DNA of 64,000 nucleotides from Ischnura elegans (GCF_921293095.1 NC_060246.1:86363030-86427029), one strand, 5' to 3'. Shown: positions 12,475-23,712, numbered from the stretch's first letter. Made by a program: numbers and translations. The notes: generated from the letters alone by a model not told the origin.

Positions 12475-14257
12475 AAAAAACATTGTTGGATGATAAAGTA
12501 TTCCGGAGGAGAAAGATAAAATATTCCGGTGGCTGGTGAAGAGCCAGGGTCAAGCGGTAATGTGAAAGCCTTTACACCGGCCGTCCCGCCATGATTTTTT
12601 CTGGGAGGAAAGTTGGCACGGCTGTCGGGGGAGGGGGGGGGGGGAGATGCGGCTTCACCATAGGGCGCCCACTTTGTTTGGTCGTTAATTGCCAACGATC
12701 AGTTTTGGATGAGACACGCCCGAGTATTGAATGCGACCGAAAAAAAAAGCTTTATGACGGATTATTCCGTTCAGAAAGGAAACGACGATGGAGTGTCCTC
12801 GACTCCCCGCGTGGCTTCATTGTCCAGGTACCTACCCTTTTTGACATTTCTCATCACTCATTACTCCGCTCAGGGGAACGAAAATAATAAGAGAAAAATG
12901 TGACGTAGAGAATGGATGGGGAAAAGGGTGATGGGGGCCGAAAGAATGAAGCGATGCTGAGAGATGAGAAAAAAAAGAATGCCACTCGATGGCCATCGAA
13001 ACCTCACAGTGAGCGATTCAGGGGAGTGCGAGTGACGCGGAAATGATCCAAAGCGCCAGTGATCTCTGTCGTGAAATAATTATTAACAGCAATCAACCGG
13101 TCCAACAATGTATACACTGCCTCAAAAAGTTCCTCTTCTTTGGGTCTTCCGTATATCTTAACCTTCTACCACTCGTAGGTTATTAATTAGTATTTTTTTT
13201 CGTTTTCAGGTTTTGAAATGCGCAAGGAAAATATCAAGAAAGAGATAAAAATTACAAAATTACCAAGGAATTCGCAGCAGTGATTACAAAAAATATGAAA
13301 AAAAATAAAAGAAAGTTACCAGGTTGGTACGAAATAAAATAGAAAAAAATAAAAGGACAATGAAATATTCAATCATTGCATTAAATTATAATTATTTCTA
13401 GTACCCATGAATTACGTCAAAAATTATTATTTTTATGGTTCCTCTTCCAGAAAGTACTTTCACTATTGTTTATTATTTACGCTGCACGGCATGGCACTGC
13501 TCGTGTTATCGAGAAATTCGTGTTATCAAGGATTTATTGTTGGGGAAAAATTATCCTGACGAAGCGAGCACCGCTACCAGAGATTAATTGTGGATATAAT
13601 TTACCAATTGAAAAATGGCACGCTCACCCTGACCCGGAATCAAAATATTTGCTAATGGACAGAAAAAGCAGTCATTTCGAAGCTGTGAATATAAGCTTTG
13701 AATACATGAGTACGGAAGTGATTTGTATAAAATTATAAATTTACTGAAAATAATAGGTTGGAAGCAAATCATTCAGAGCGTGCTTCTTTGTGACCGAGGG
13801 GCTTGGAGGATAACGGCTACAGAGAACTCAAGGTTGGAATCTTTCGAAATGTGACTTTATAAAGGAATAATGAGGATCAAATGGATAGATCGTGAGGGTA
13901 ATAGGGGGTTCCAATTAGAGTTGGTGAGAAGTCTCTTGAACACGTTTGAAAAAAGATGCAACAATTTCATCGGCTAAATGAAGAGACTCGATTGTCAAAT
14001 GAAAGGAAAAAAAACTCTTGAAGGAAAGGTGAAATGGGCAGAAGTAGGCCTCGTATGAGATACTTAGATCAGGCGATTAAGAATGTAAAGCAGAACAATT
14101 ATGTAGGTGTTAAAATATCAGCTGATACGAGCATCAATTAGAGAACTGATTCAAAATAATTTTAGGCTTGATGACTATTGATGGCGAATTTGATGGATTG
14201 TCGAATAAAGTTATTTTTATTTGCTTAAATGGCTATAAATGGTATTTGGTTTGCATG
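12475..14257. other. Non-coding stretch with a poly-G run
   Basis: About 12540-12680 is G+C-richer and contains a run of 12 G at 12633-12644. Overlapping frames on both strands at 12453-12903 are not credible proteins. From 13000 on the sequence is AT-rich without supported features. Confidence 0.5.
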
Positions 14258-14270
14258 CGTCATCAGAGTT

Positions 14271-14842
14271 GGGGATCGGGTTAATGTGGGGGCTAGAGTG
14301 TTGACTTCCATCCACGTGGGCTCGGGTTCAAATCCCGACGGTGGCAGAGAATTTACAGAGACTGCCTGATCCCTGCTTGAATGCTATGTGGAGAACATTT
14401 CAAGCGCAACACTCCGTCCGTCGGATGGGACGTTAAGCCGTGACCCACTTGGCGCCTATCAGGCTAATGCTGACGCTGGGTTTCTCTCCACCCTTCCTTG
14501 CCTACCTTTCCCTCATGGAACAAATGATCTCAGCTGTCGTTCGCCTCCTCCAAATACCACCGCGTGAACGCAAAGCATGGATTGATTCGACCAAATTCTA
14601 ACGCTATCCTTCACTAAGTACTACGTCTGGTACAGTTCTTGAATATTTCCATCAATCACGAGTTAATTTCTTTGAATATCAACCGCTTGCGATGTTGTGA
14701 GCTGAGCTAAGGTAAATGTAAAGGAAGTAAAGAAAGGAAGCATTATATATTTCCCACCGTCATCTGTCACCTCGCTGCTTGTGACTCTTGGGGCAAAGGA
14801 CCTCAGCTGTCGGTCGCCTCCTCTAAATACCTACCTACCTAC
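14271..14842 (+). mobile_element. tRNA-derived SINE (possibly composite) with 13-bp target duplication
   Basis: The insertion is bounded by identical 13-mers CGTCATCAGAGTT (14258-14270 and 14843-14855), so it arrived by retrotransposition. The first roughly 75 bases are tRNA-like: an A-box-like GGGGGCTAGAGTG and a B-box GGTTCAAATCC at 14325-14335. A body follows with the block TCGGATGGGACGTTAAGCCG near 14421-14440, which I recall as recurrent in arthropod SINEs. The 3' end is a CTAC-type repeat at 14830-14842. A block resembling CTCAGCTGTCGTTCGCCTCC occurs twice, near 14530 and 14803, suggesting internal duplication or two fused SINEs. It encodes no protein and depends on a LINE for movement. 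Confidence 0.85.
14288..14335 (+). promoter_or_regulatory. Internal RNA polymerase III promoter of the SINE (A and B boxes)
   Basis: The GGGGGCTAGAGTG stretch fits a degenerate A box. GGTTCAAATCC fits the B-box consensus GGTTCRANTCC. The spacing is that of a tRNA-derived head. Confidence 0.6.
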
Positions 14843-14855
14843 CGTCATCAGAGTT

Positions 14856-16080
14856 CCGGTTCGTTAGGTCGTGCATGGTAAACCGTTCATTGAGTTCGCT
14901 CACAAGAGGGTAAAAACTTGAAGCGGGTTGTTGATGAGAGATAGAAAGATGACATTTAAGTGCAACATTTACTCGTGCAATTTGTTGTAACAATGGAAGA
15001 AGATATTTGAAAAGGATTTCACAATAACCTTCCTGTTAATAATGCGAAAATGATGGATGACCTCTATAGTTTGCGCTGCTACCACGGTTCTGTGAAAGAA
15101 TCGGTTTCTTTTGATGGAATACCATCAGTTTGACTGCCCAGAGTGTGGGCGTTGGCGATGGGCGCGTGAACTCTGACAAAGCATTGCAATTTTAGCCAAT
15201 ATATCGAACGAGGACTCTTCTTACAGATGAAAATGTAAGCGTTGAATACATAACTTAGGAATTGACTAGTATAAACTAATAATTCTTATGAAAGTAAAAG
15301 TTAGGAAGGCATTTATTAGGTCTAACATCGCACATTAGATTAATTATTAGTGATCCCCCTTCTGCCGAGTTCTTAGCGGGTTAACGCCTGTTCTCCCCCC
15401 GTTTCTGCTCGTTTATGACAGTCAATAAACAGCTTTAGGAGATAATATTCCTTCTTACTTTAATTGGCATTTTTAATTCCTGTGATGACATAAAAAGTAG
15501 TTTAATTGTCCACCTTGCTATTTCATCTCCTAATATAAAATTATTTTTAAAGTGCTCTACTCGTAAAGGCAGGTTTACATGGAGCATTTTGCCACCATCA
15601 CCCCGGCCCGTCCTTGAACTTGGAGTTCCCTCTTCGAATCATAATAAATCCCTTATCTCATTCTATCTAAAATCCTATTCTCTTCCTTCCCCTCCCACGC
15701 TAACCCAACATTCTTCTCGCTAATAATGTTTTCAGTACCCCCTACCCGCTCAAAATTCGTTCCATTCCAACCTTCTGCCTCCTCCGCATCTCATCTAGGA
15801 GCTGCCACTCCTCATCCACCATGCGTAGCACTATTTGTTGTTTTATTTTATTTTTTTTAAATTATTGGATGTATTATATTTCACCAGTGACTTCTCGGCA
15901 AAATTAGCACTTTTCTTAACTTTTTTAAAAGTGAAATATTACTCTGTGTTGTTTCATTGCAAGTAATTATTTACATTGGATTACTACATTTTTTGTTTTG
16001 GTAACGAATTTATGTATTAGAAATTTTAAGGCAACAAAATTGATAAAAGAGTTATTTGACTATTATGCCTTTTGTTAAAC
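14856..16080. other. Non-coding stretch
   Basis: No supported gene. AGGAGAT near 15438 and ATCTCCT near 15525 are inverted and might be remnants of a small element, but no boundaries can be fixed. Confidence 0.5.
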
Positions 16081-16106
16081 AGAGCCGGAACGGCGTTCCG
16101 GCACCA
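16081..16106. mobile_element. Possible solitary hAT-type terminus
   Basis: The sequence begins CAGAGCCGGAACG and immediately forms a 9-bp hairpin, GCCGGAACG with CGTTCCGGC around a single base. CAG-starting termini with an adjacent GGAACG/CGTTCC palindrome are familiar from hAT elements in memory. No matching opposite terminus was found nearby, so the element would be truncated. Confidence 0.3.
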
Positions 16107-19100
16107 TGACAACACTGCATTTCACCAATGCAATGCACGCATCTACTCTACGCCTTAATTTCCCTTGAGTATCTAGTCAACGAGGAATGCTATGCTTGAG
16201 GTTTCGCTGCTTTCATTTAGTTCATGATGTTAGCCAGGTGTCGATGGAGTGAAACGCAGTTGGTTTATGTCTTTTCTACATTCGGCAGTATAATTTGCTT
16301 GAGGCTTGGCGGTCATCTTTATGAATATAAATTCACTGTATTTATTATGCGATGAGAGGAACGAGAAACATGGAAAAATCCCCGTTTTCTGAACCTCTCG
16401 AAATCATTCTTTTTCCCAATATAGCCTCTCAACCCCATCACAGTTGTGATTTTTGCTTTTCTCCCCTTTTGTTTTTCGCCTGCTTCAGCGTAAACAGTCC
16501 TTTCGGGATTTATATCTGGAAGGAAGGGAGGGGGGTAGGGTGCCACTCTGAGTTTTAGATTATGGGGATCGGTTGAGGGGGAAGGAAAGGGGTGAGATGA
16601 TGGAGGGTTCAAGAGGGTATCAGGGGTGGGCGGGTAGGGGAGGGGAAGGGGATCGCTCGGTTGGGGATCAGAAGCGCGCCAGTGTATCCACGTGATTCAT
16701 TTTGCTTCGATGCAGTCGAGTCTTGTTTCATCACGGAGCTCCGCGAGTCCAATAAAGCGTGAAATGATGTTCATTGGAGTCGCGTTTTATGCAGTCCGTC
16801 GGACTCCCTCTCTCTCTCTCTCCCTTCCGAGCGGCTGAAAACCCTCTCCCCAATCCTCCGACCGTTTTCCGATCCTCTTCTCCTCGTAATCATCCTGATC
16901 CTGCCTCCTGCTCTCTTATTCGACTCGTATTTTCCGCAAGGGCTCCACCCTTCTCTCTTCCCTTCTCTTCATCATCTCTCCTCTTTCTTTCTCTGTGCAC
17001 CCCACCGGACAACTGAGTCCACTTCCTTGCTTCTTAAGAGTACGCACACCCCTCCCCCCGGTCGACTGGTCTCATTCTTTTAAAGACGATTTTTTTCTTT
17101 AAATTTTAGCTGCCTCTCTGAAATTTTCATCTATCAGGTAGACCCTCTTCACCAGTTGCCTGGTTCTCTGTTGTGTGAAATTCATCAGAGACAATACCTA
17201 GGTAAAATATCCTTATTTGATATTCAGGCCAATGCTTATCTAGGTCTATCTTAATTACTATTAAAATATCAAAATGGTATCGCAAATATTTGTTCGATAA
17301 TTCTTCACCAAAAAAGACCAGACAAGCCTTGAATCTAATATTTGGATCAGACAGCCTTGAATCTAATATTTGAATTATTCATATTCTATGCACTTTTCGT
17401 TTGGATATACACTTCTGTGGACGTTAATTATGGTGAAGAAATATTGTTTCAAATAATATAAATGAAAAGAATTTGCTTTGAAGCGTGCAGTCGCGAATCT
17501 CCTTCCTTAAATAGTTCTGGGCTGCTCGCGACAATAGCCTATGGTTCTATCTTTTATGCGCGTGTGTCGGTATTGACAAGAGAATCGGATTCCAAAGCAC
17601 ATGGTCAGGGTTTGAAGATCGGTGGTTACGGGAAGAACTTCGCTCACGTTACACGTCGAGGATAATTATACCGACTTAAAATAAGAGCGTTGGGAAAGTA
17701 AATTGGCAGTATCAATTTATAATGTCAGCGCATAATCTAACATTTTTTTTAGGAAGAGAAATATTTCAAATATATTTCCCTGCAGGTTACATATATTTTT
17801 ATACCAACCCAAAATATAATTGTAGTGCAGACACGAATGCAATGATGAACAAGGCATTTAAATTAACTGCTTCGAGTACGACTTATATTAAAAGAAAGAC
17901 TATGACTTACGCCCATCGGTTAATATAGTTAATTGATTTGAAATTAAAACTCCACGCCCTTAAAATGAATTATTGGTTTATAATATTCTCCTTCACTTTT
18001 ATTGTAGCAATATTGATGAAAATAGTAGTATGCACATACTCAGAGCTTCATCATTCATATCTAAAAGCAATTATGCATTCAAAAACAGTTTTGCTGACTT
18101 TTGACTTTGTATTTAAGAGATGTGGGCTAAAGCACAAGTTTAACCTTCATTGTAAACGAAAATAAATATTCTAATTGCTCCCACAGCTCTTTTCCCTAAT
18201 TTAATTTCGCTGTTTCGCCTCTTTTCCCTGCTCACGTTTACATACATACTTTATAAAACGGGCGAATACATACCTGCATGAATCCATACTCATTTATCCC
18301 TTCATTATTGTCGTCGCCGATATTTCATCCTTTACTCTGAACCTACCCATCCTAATTTCGGAGCTAAAAACGCCCTCTGTGAAGGAGTCTCGCCCCATAA
18401 AAAAAAAACGCGCTCGCGAATTAAAAAGCTTTGGCCGCGATGGAAGAAGAAAAAAGTATGAAAAATAAAGAGTCGCCGTAGTTGTCGCACAGTATTTCGC
18501 GGTGCCTAGGAACCGTTTCATTTTATGCTATATATTTTTCGCTCTCTCTCTCTCTCAAAAAAATGTTTATTCTCGGCGGATTAACTCCTAGGGGTGGGGT
18601 AAAAAGGCCATGGAACGAGTAGCAGACGCTGCTATAATCTGTCTCGCCCACTCGTGAAATGTAGCGCTAGAGGGTGGGGTTCACAGATTAACTCTTGCGG
18701 AAAGTAGGTGGATGAGCTGGAATGGGAACTAATGCACTGCGGAACCGTATTGTTTCGCTTTGCTAATCCGTTCGTGCTGCTATTTTTTTTTGTTGATAGT
18801 ACGCAATAGACTTTCGGGCCTCGCTCGTTTACTTTTTTTTCGTATTTAACGTTCCCCCTCAATGAGTTATGAAATCGTAGTTTTTTTTCCTGATATCTAA
18901 TTGTTTCAAAAGCCATTTCGCCGCTTTAATTTCTGGGCTTATGGTGGATAATTTAATTTTTTACGGTGGCTTTAAAAAAAATATCCTCGAGATCCCTTTT
19001 CAATACGTTTGCCCCTATTTTCTCTCCCACGGCTAACTTTACTCGGCATCCACATTGTTCTCTTTACTCCCTTTTTTGTTTATAGTTTGATACTTAAAAT

Positions 19101-19820
19101 TAAATTTTCATAATAAGCATAAAATATCAAGCTTTGAATTTTATTTAAATTCAGACGGAATTGGAGTCGAACATGATGCCTGTTTAGGGATTCTTCATTA
19201 CCAATACCGATCGAAAAATTATATCAATTCTATAAATTCGAACAGACTGGTTTATCAGTGAGAATATTCCAAAATTGGGTCACTTTTTTCACCTTTTTAG
19301 GTATTTTTTATACGATCGGTATGATAAACGGCAGTTAAGTTGTTAAATGTGGATTTGATTTAGTCATATGATTTTCGTCCACGAAAGGGAATATTGTTTA
19401 CGACAGGTATAACCCAGCGTGATCCATTCAATTCAATATTACGAAATGAAAGTGTAAGTACTCGCATTATATGCGAATCCTTCGATTACTAACTCATCTT
19501 CGAACTTTGCTTCATGTTCTACTTCACGAATGGTCTATTATTTTACCACTAATATTAATGGTTTTTGTATCGATCCAATGAAAATATGGAAACCTTATGG
19601 CCCACGGTGATCAATTACAAACTATTATAATCCGTAATATCTCTCGGCTTTAGAAAATTCTATTCTTAGTCAAATTCATATAAAGCTTATTTACCTTAAA
19701 TATACCTTTTCCAAATTAGCTACAAGTTCCATACCCATGTTACTTTACAGCGTTTTGAGTAGGTACGTTAAACAATGAAGAACATTACTTAATCATTGCT
19801 TCAATCCGAAGATTTGTTTC
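16107..19820. other. Non-coding stretch with purine and pyrimidine blocks
   Basis: A G/A-rich block at about 16560-16660 is followed by a C/T-rich block at 16796-17010 that includes a (CT)n run near 16805-16820. A short direct duplication of about 27 bp (AGCCTTGAATCTAATATTTG core) lies at 17318-17373. Another (CT)n run lies near 18541-18556. Small frames at 17462, 17722 and 17938 have no recognisable content. Confidence 0.5.
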
Positions 19821-19908
19821 TTTGGTGAGGGTAGAGCTCAGACAAGATTTTGCCTTAGGTGTATATATCATACACAGTGGGTATCGGGGTCCCTTTCCCA
19901 GACCACGT

Positions 19909-20325
19909 ATGCAACCACGTATGAAACGAGTATTTTGGTATGATGGTGATCAAAATGTTTCACTTGGGTTCAAAGTCGGTACCCTTCTGTTAGTAGCCAA
20001 ACGATATGTCCACCAGACCACCACGCACGAAGAACTCACGCATATCCCGCTGTTAACGGAGAACAGAACCAATTCCGTGATTGATTCTACGATGTCCTCA
20101 GGGACCATAAAAGAGCAATCACTCATCTGGTCAGGTCGTGACCATTATTCCAAAACTCAAAGCAAGCGACGACACGGTAAAACGCTTTTCCCACTTTTCA
20201 GCGAGGAAAAATTATTCCAAATCGCCGAACGCGAAAGGGCGCAACCCGTCACGATTGCCCAAAGCATTACTCAGGCCCTTATCCTTTTTGAATATTTAAT
20301 GCAAGACTCGTCGCATTCGAGATAA
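19909..20325 (+). CDS. Open reading frame of unknown status, about 138 codons
   Basis: From the ATG at 19909 (another in-frame ATG is at 19921) the frame is intact to TAA. It codes for a basic, polar product beginning MQPRMKRVFWYDGDQN, with a charged SKRRHGK segment in the middle and EEKLFQIAERERAQ toward the C-terminus. There is no signal peptide, transmembrane segment or known motif. The frame is also open upstream to 19822 without an ATG. No splice sites or promoter were identified. It is one of the longest frames in the window, but its length could arise by chance in 64 kb. It may be a chance frame, a transposon fragment or a lineage-specific gene. Confidence 0.15.
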   Translation: MQPRMKRVFWYDGDQNVSLGFKVGTLLLVAKRYVHQTTTHEELTHIPLLTENRTNSVIDSTMSSGTIKEQSLIWSGRDHYSKTQSKRRHGKTLFPLFSEEKLFQIAERERAQPVTIAQSITQALILFEYLMQDSSHSR

Positions 20326-20329
20326 TCCA

Positions 20330-21139
20330 GTCACGGGCAGTAAAAAAATAATGTTATTTCTCTCTCCGTCTCACTCTGACTCTTTTTCTATCCAACTGCC
20401 TTCCCTAAGTAGGGTGAACAAAATTTTTAGAAGGGCAGGAGGGTAAGCGAGGAGGGAACTAGAGGGGGAAGGGGTTTTTCACGGTGGAACATGATGAAAA
20501 AAAAAATTCCCGCGTCCCCGGTCGCTCCCATCTTTTGCGCCCGAACTCCTCGGCTAACTTAGTTTGCTCGGGAGGCGTGGGGGAGGAGAAGGAGGGCAGG
20601 TCGAGAATGATAAAAATATTGCCGCATTCCAAACTCGCGCAATGCTTTCGAAGGAAAGGAGCCGTTAGAGGGGGTAGCTGAAATGCCAATGGGGTGAGAC
20701 ATTCCGCTGGTTTTCGTCAAATAAGGAGCAAATCACGGATAATCCAAACTATGGAGTTAATTACTCGGGCTAAACGTATAGAAGTCAGATCATCCATCCA
20801 CCTTAAATAACAGATACTTTGTTTTTACTTAAACTGTGGATCATTCTCTGGTCATTGTAAATTTGTATATTATGAACACTTTATGTTATTTATTTTATTA
20901 TGTATTTATTTGTACTATTTATATTATTATACATAATACCCTATGTTGGGAAACGAGGGAGGGGAAGGAAAAGAATAGGATTTTTAGATAGATTGAAAGA
21001 GAGTAGGCCTTACAGTGAATTAAAGAAGGCAGTGCTGGAAGGAAAGGGAGGCTCCCAGATCACCTCTTTAGTACTCCATGGAAACCTACCTTAATCGGTA
21101 GAATACTATAATAAACATAATACCCTATACATTTAGGCT
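20330..21139. other. Non-coding stretch with purine-rich block
   Basis: About 20420-20480 is G/A-rich and about 20480-20680 is G+C-rich with overlapping frames on both strands that look like shadows. 20830-20940 is AT-rich. No gene is supported. Confidence 0.5.
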
Positions 21140-21371
21140 ATTCTACTATTAAGTTTACCTGGATATCAGATAATTACTTATACCTCTTATTTTTTATCAG
21201 AGCGCGACCCGGGTTTCAATGAATTATCATCATCTTCAGGCAAAATTCAGTCAATAGGAAATCAATTTGCGCCTGAAGATGATGATAATTCATTGAAACC
21301 CGGGTCGCGCTCTGATAAAAATATGTGGTATAGGCAATTGTCTGATATCCAGCTAACCTTATAATGGAATA
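21140..21371. mobile_element. Long foldback element with 50-bp perfect inner arms
   Basis: Bases 21192-21241 and 21271-21320 are exact reverse complements (50 of 50) around a 29-base loop. Pairing continues outward, with mismatches, to about 21140 and 21371 through shared blocks such as TGGATATCAGA. The inner arm carries GCGACCCGGGTTTCAATGAA and ends CATCATCTTCAGGC. Perfect inner arms imply a recent insertion, gene conversion between arms, or a recent inverted duplication. It is non-coding. Clear target duplications were not found. Confidence 0.8.
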
Positions 21372-21506
21372 CCACAAAGTAAATCAAGAATTAGTGGATT
21401 TTATTGTACTATTTCCTTCTGCAATAAGCAGAACTCCTTCACCTCCTCAATTCTGCAGTTTGTTGGTTTCATAGATTTAATGTTCCCGGCGTAAGTTTGA
21501 TGAACC

Positions 21507-21567
21507 ACGTTTTCATCATCAACAGCCGTCAATCCTAAGATAGGTTAGACACAGCTCTCTACTCACT
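21507..21567 (-). pseudogene. 3' end stub of a non-LTR retrotransposon
   Basis: On the minus strand it reads S-E-stop-R-A-V-S-N-L-S-stop, matching ...AEWRAASNQS-stop with the Trp codon mutated to TAG. The tail resembles TCTTAGGATTGACGG and ends in GATGATGAAAACG. The stub at 6194-6350 has the same layout and nearly the same tail, so the two are copies of one family. Only the extreme 3' end is present, as expected from abortive target-primed reverse transcription. Confidence 0.65.
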
Positions 21568-21595
21568 CGCGGCTTACCGTATCTTGTAAGCCGCG
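21568..21595. repeat. 10-bp perfect hairpin
   Basis: CGCGGCTTAC pairs exactly with GTAAGCCGCG around the 8-base loop CGTATCTT, immediately next to the LINE 3' stub. A second GC-rich imperfect stem (GCGCGAG and CTCGCGA) follows at about 21611-21627. Function unknown. Confidence 0.6.
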
Positions 21596-21629
21596 CCCTC
21601 GTGTAGGGGGTGCGCGAGCCTTCTCGCGA

Positions 21630-22548
21630 GGAAAAAAAACTTCCTTAGGCTTTTTGGGTGCGGTCTAATGTAGGAACTCGTGATTCGTTCCTAAATCGAT
21701 AAATTTAAGTTTCCACGATTAATAAGGTTAAATAATGTTAGCGATGTAATTCCCGCGAAGGTTTCCTAGTTCCAATGGAGAAATGGAGAAAAAACTCTGG
21801 AGAAATGAGCGACAAGAATTTAAGGGGAAATGGAACGCGGCTTGCGTTAAAATTTGGAGGATTCACGTAAGCCTCCCACGCCCATTTTTTGACCGACATT
21901 TCCGGAAAAAAAGGTGCGCGGTTTCTACGGGTAAATACGGTATATATTTTGCGATACCTATCGCCGTTCTCGCAATGTGTATTAAGATCAGGGAGGGAGA
22001 CATCCAGAATATAAATAATAATCACAAATCAGTCCTCAAATTGGAAAATAAAGAAGCCTACTTCCTGTTAAACTCTGTGAGTTAAAGTGAAGTTAGCGGC
22101 GTCTGTGATTCGTGGTGCGTCTCTTGGCTCACTTGAGGGAAATGGAGAAGTGGAGTAGAAGGGTTGTGAAGGGGCGGAGGGTATTTGTGTGTGATGAGGG
22201 GATGTTCGCAGCGTGAGGGGGGGGATTTGGTGTTTCGGTGGGGGAGAAGGGATTCTCGTGCTCGTCGGCTGTGGTGTTCGAGGAGAGCGACGACTCAAGA
22301 GAGTGAGGGTAGGGGGAGGAGGGTAGTGTGCTGGTGGGGGGGAGGGGGAGTGGGATTCGGGAGGAAATGTTGGCGGCGCTAGGTAGAGAGGGGGATGAGG
22401 GAAGGACACTTTCCGGGGGATGCCGTTGCGACGTCGGGTCGATGGGAACACTTCCTGTGTTCGATCGAAAACGGGAGGTTTTCTCCACCTCAACTCCTTC
22501 CATGCATCCATTCCACTCTCTCCATTAGTCCCTTCCCACTTTACTCCC
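21630..22548. other. Non-coding stretch with strongly purine-rich block
   Basis: About 22130-22425 is G-rich and purine-rich on the plus strand, with many GGGG runs. Overlapping frames on both strands are low-complexity, the minus-strand one being Pro/Ser-rich. They are artefacts of base composition. About 22490-22560 is C/T-rich. Confidence 0.5.
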
Positions 22549-22611
22549 GCTCTATTTGGAAGACGCATACCTCCCGCTTGACCGGTCTTTTTGGCAACGG
22601 ATCAGTCTAGG

Positions 22612-22807
22612 TCTCCTTCAATTTCGCGAATAATAAAATTCTGATCCCCTTATTGGCTGTCGAGTTGAATCAATAATGGTAATTACAAATTTTAAAAGCT
22701 TATTCCACCTCTCCTTCAATTTCGCGAATAATAAAATTCTGATCCCCTTATTGGCTGTCGAGTTGAATCAATAATGGTAATTACAAATTTTAAAAGCTTA
22801 TTCCACC
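22612..22807. repeat. Perfect 98-bp tandem duplication (two copies)
   Basis: Bases 22612-22709 and 22710-22807 are identical over 98 bp. Each copy starts TCTCCTTCAATTTCGCG and ends TATTCCACC. No differences were seen, so the duplication is recent or an assembly artefact. Non-coding. Confidence 0.9.
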
Positions 22808-22834
22808 GAAATAATTTATTTTATTAAGCATTTA

Positions 22835-23222
22835 TTATTATTATTATTTATTTTTCCACAAGATTTACTTGGAGGTCTGCCAGTGTCGGGCCTTGCTAAG
22901 ACACTGCCTCAAGTTACAATTCTATAAAAACAACCTAACTGTTCTACATCTATTCAGTATTGCAGATTTTTGAATGTTATATATTGTTTTTCTTTTAATT
23001 GTTTAATTCTAAATTTAAGTGATGAATGTGTTATTCCTGTTGATGATATTACTATGGGGATGGTGGTGACCACGTCCTGTTTCCAGATTACCTTGCGAGG
23101 TCTTGATATTTTTGTTTCTTTTCCCCGTATTTCTTCTTAAGGTTGTTGTCAGTTATTATTATTATTATAGTGTTCTACCATTTAAGGTAGACTTCCAAGG
23201 AGTACTAAAGAAGTGATCTGGG
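22835..23222 (-). mobile_element. Probable 5'-truncated retroelement with (TAA)n tail
   Basis: This block interrupts the duplicated unit and is flanked by AGCATTTA at 22827-22834 and 23223-23230, consistent with an 8-bp target duplication. On the minus strand its end is an (AAT/TAA)n tract at about 22831-22850, as in several insect non-LTR elements. A second (TTA)n tract at about 23153-23168 suggests two nested fragments. The stretch GAGGCAGTGTCTTAGCAAGG (minus strand, near 22911-22892) feels like a familiar LINE 3' region. No coding frame remains. Confidence 0.5.
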
Positions 23223-23599
23223 AGCATTTACGATAATTTTCTGGGAATTAAACTCATAACTAAGTTATTTATGCTAGAAATTCGTTCTATTTGGAGTACG
23301 CATACCTCCTGCTCGACATATCTTATCAGATCTTTCAGGCAACGGCAATTAGTTTTTCAAAATAATTTTCATGAAAAATTATATAAGTAACTGCAATTTA
23401 AAAAAATCGTATCGCCTTATTGGAAGTTGAATAAAATAATTTTATGGTAATCTTACTTTCCGCTAGATTCATTCCTTGAAACATTTTCATTTATCTCTGG
23501 CAATCTTATTGCAATGAAATTATTTATTCTATGAAGCATATTTACTATAATTTCCTGTGGATTTAACCCGTGATTAGGCATAAGTAATATTTCGAAGCC

Positions 23600-23712
23600 T
23601 GCCGCGTAAACAGCGGTGACGTGTACCTGAATTGCCTGGAGTAAAAATTCCCCTGGACTGGGTATTGAACCACGGACCTTTTTCCACTACGCTAACTAGA
23701 TTCCTGAATTGT
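23600..23712 (-). mobile_element. tRNA-like SINE fragment, minus strand
   Basis: On the minus strand a good A box TAGCGTAGTGG (23694-23684) is followed by a B-box-like GGTTCAATACC (23671-23661), then CCAGGGGAATTTTT and a body shared with the plus-strand copy at 23804. The A-to-B distance is short, so some of the tRNA-like region is deleted. It cannot form a functional tRNA cloverleaf. Confidence 0.5.

Larger units (their letters stand above)
22549..23580. repeat. Diverged segmental tandem duplication, interrupted by a retroelement
   Basis: Two copies of a unit beginning CTATTTGGA, then ACGCATACCTCC, are found at about 22549 and 23284. Each runs through GGCAACGG, CCTTATTGG, an ATGGTAAT stretch, AA(T/A)TATTTATT, AGCAT and a TAATTT(T/C)CTG(G/T)G block, ending near 23280 and 23580. 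In the first copy the AGCATTTA block is split by about 390 bp of unrelated sequence (22835-23222). Lining up the copies makes this insertion evident. A 98-bp perfect tandem repeat also lies in copy one. Confidence 0.6.

Noticed and set aside
22068..22610. Several frames of 65-166 codons on both strands
   Set aside because: They result from an extreme purine/pyrimidine bias. The translations are low-complexity Pro/Ser or Gly/Arg sequence.
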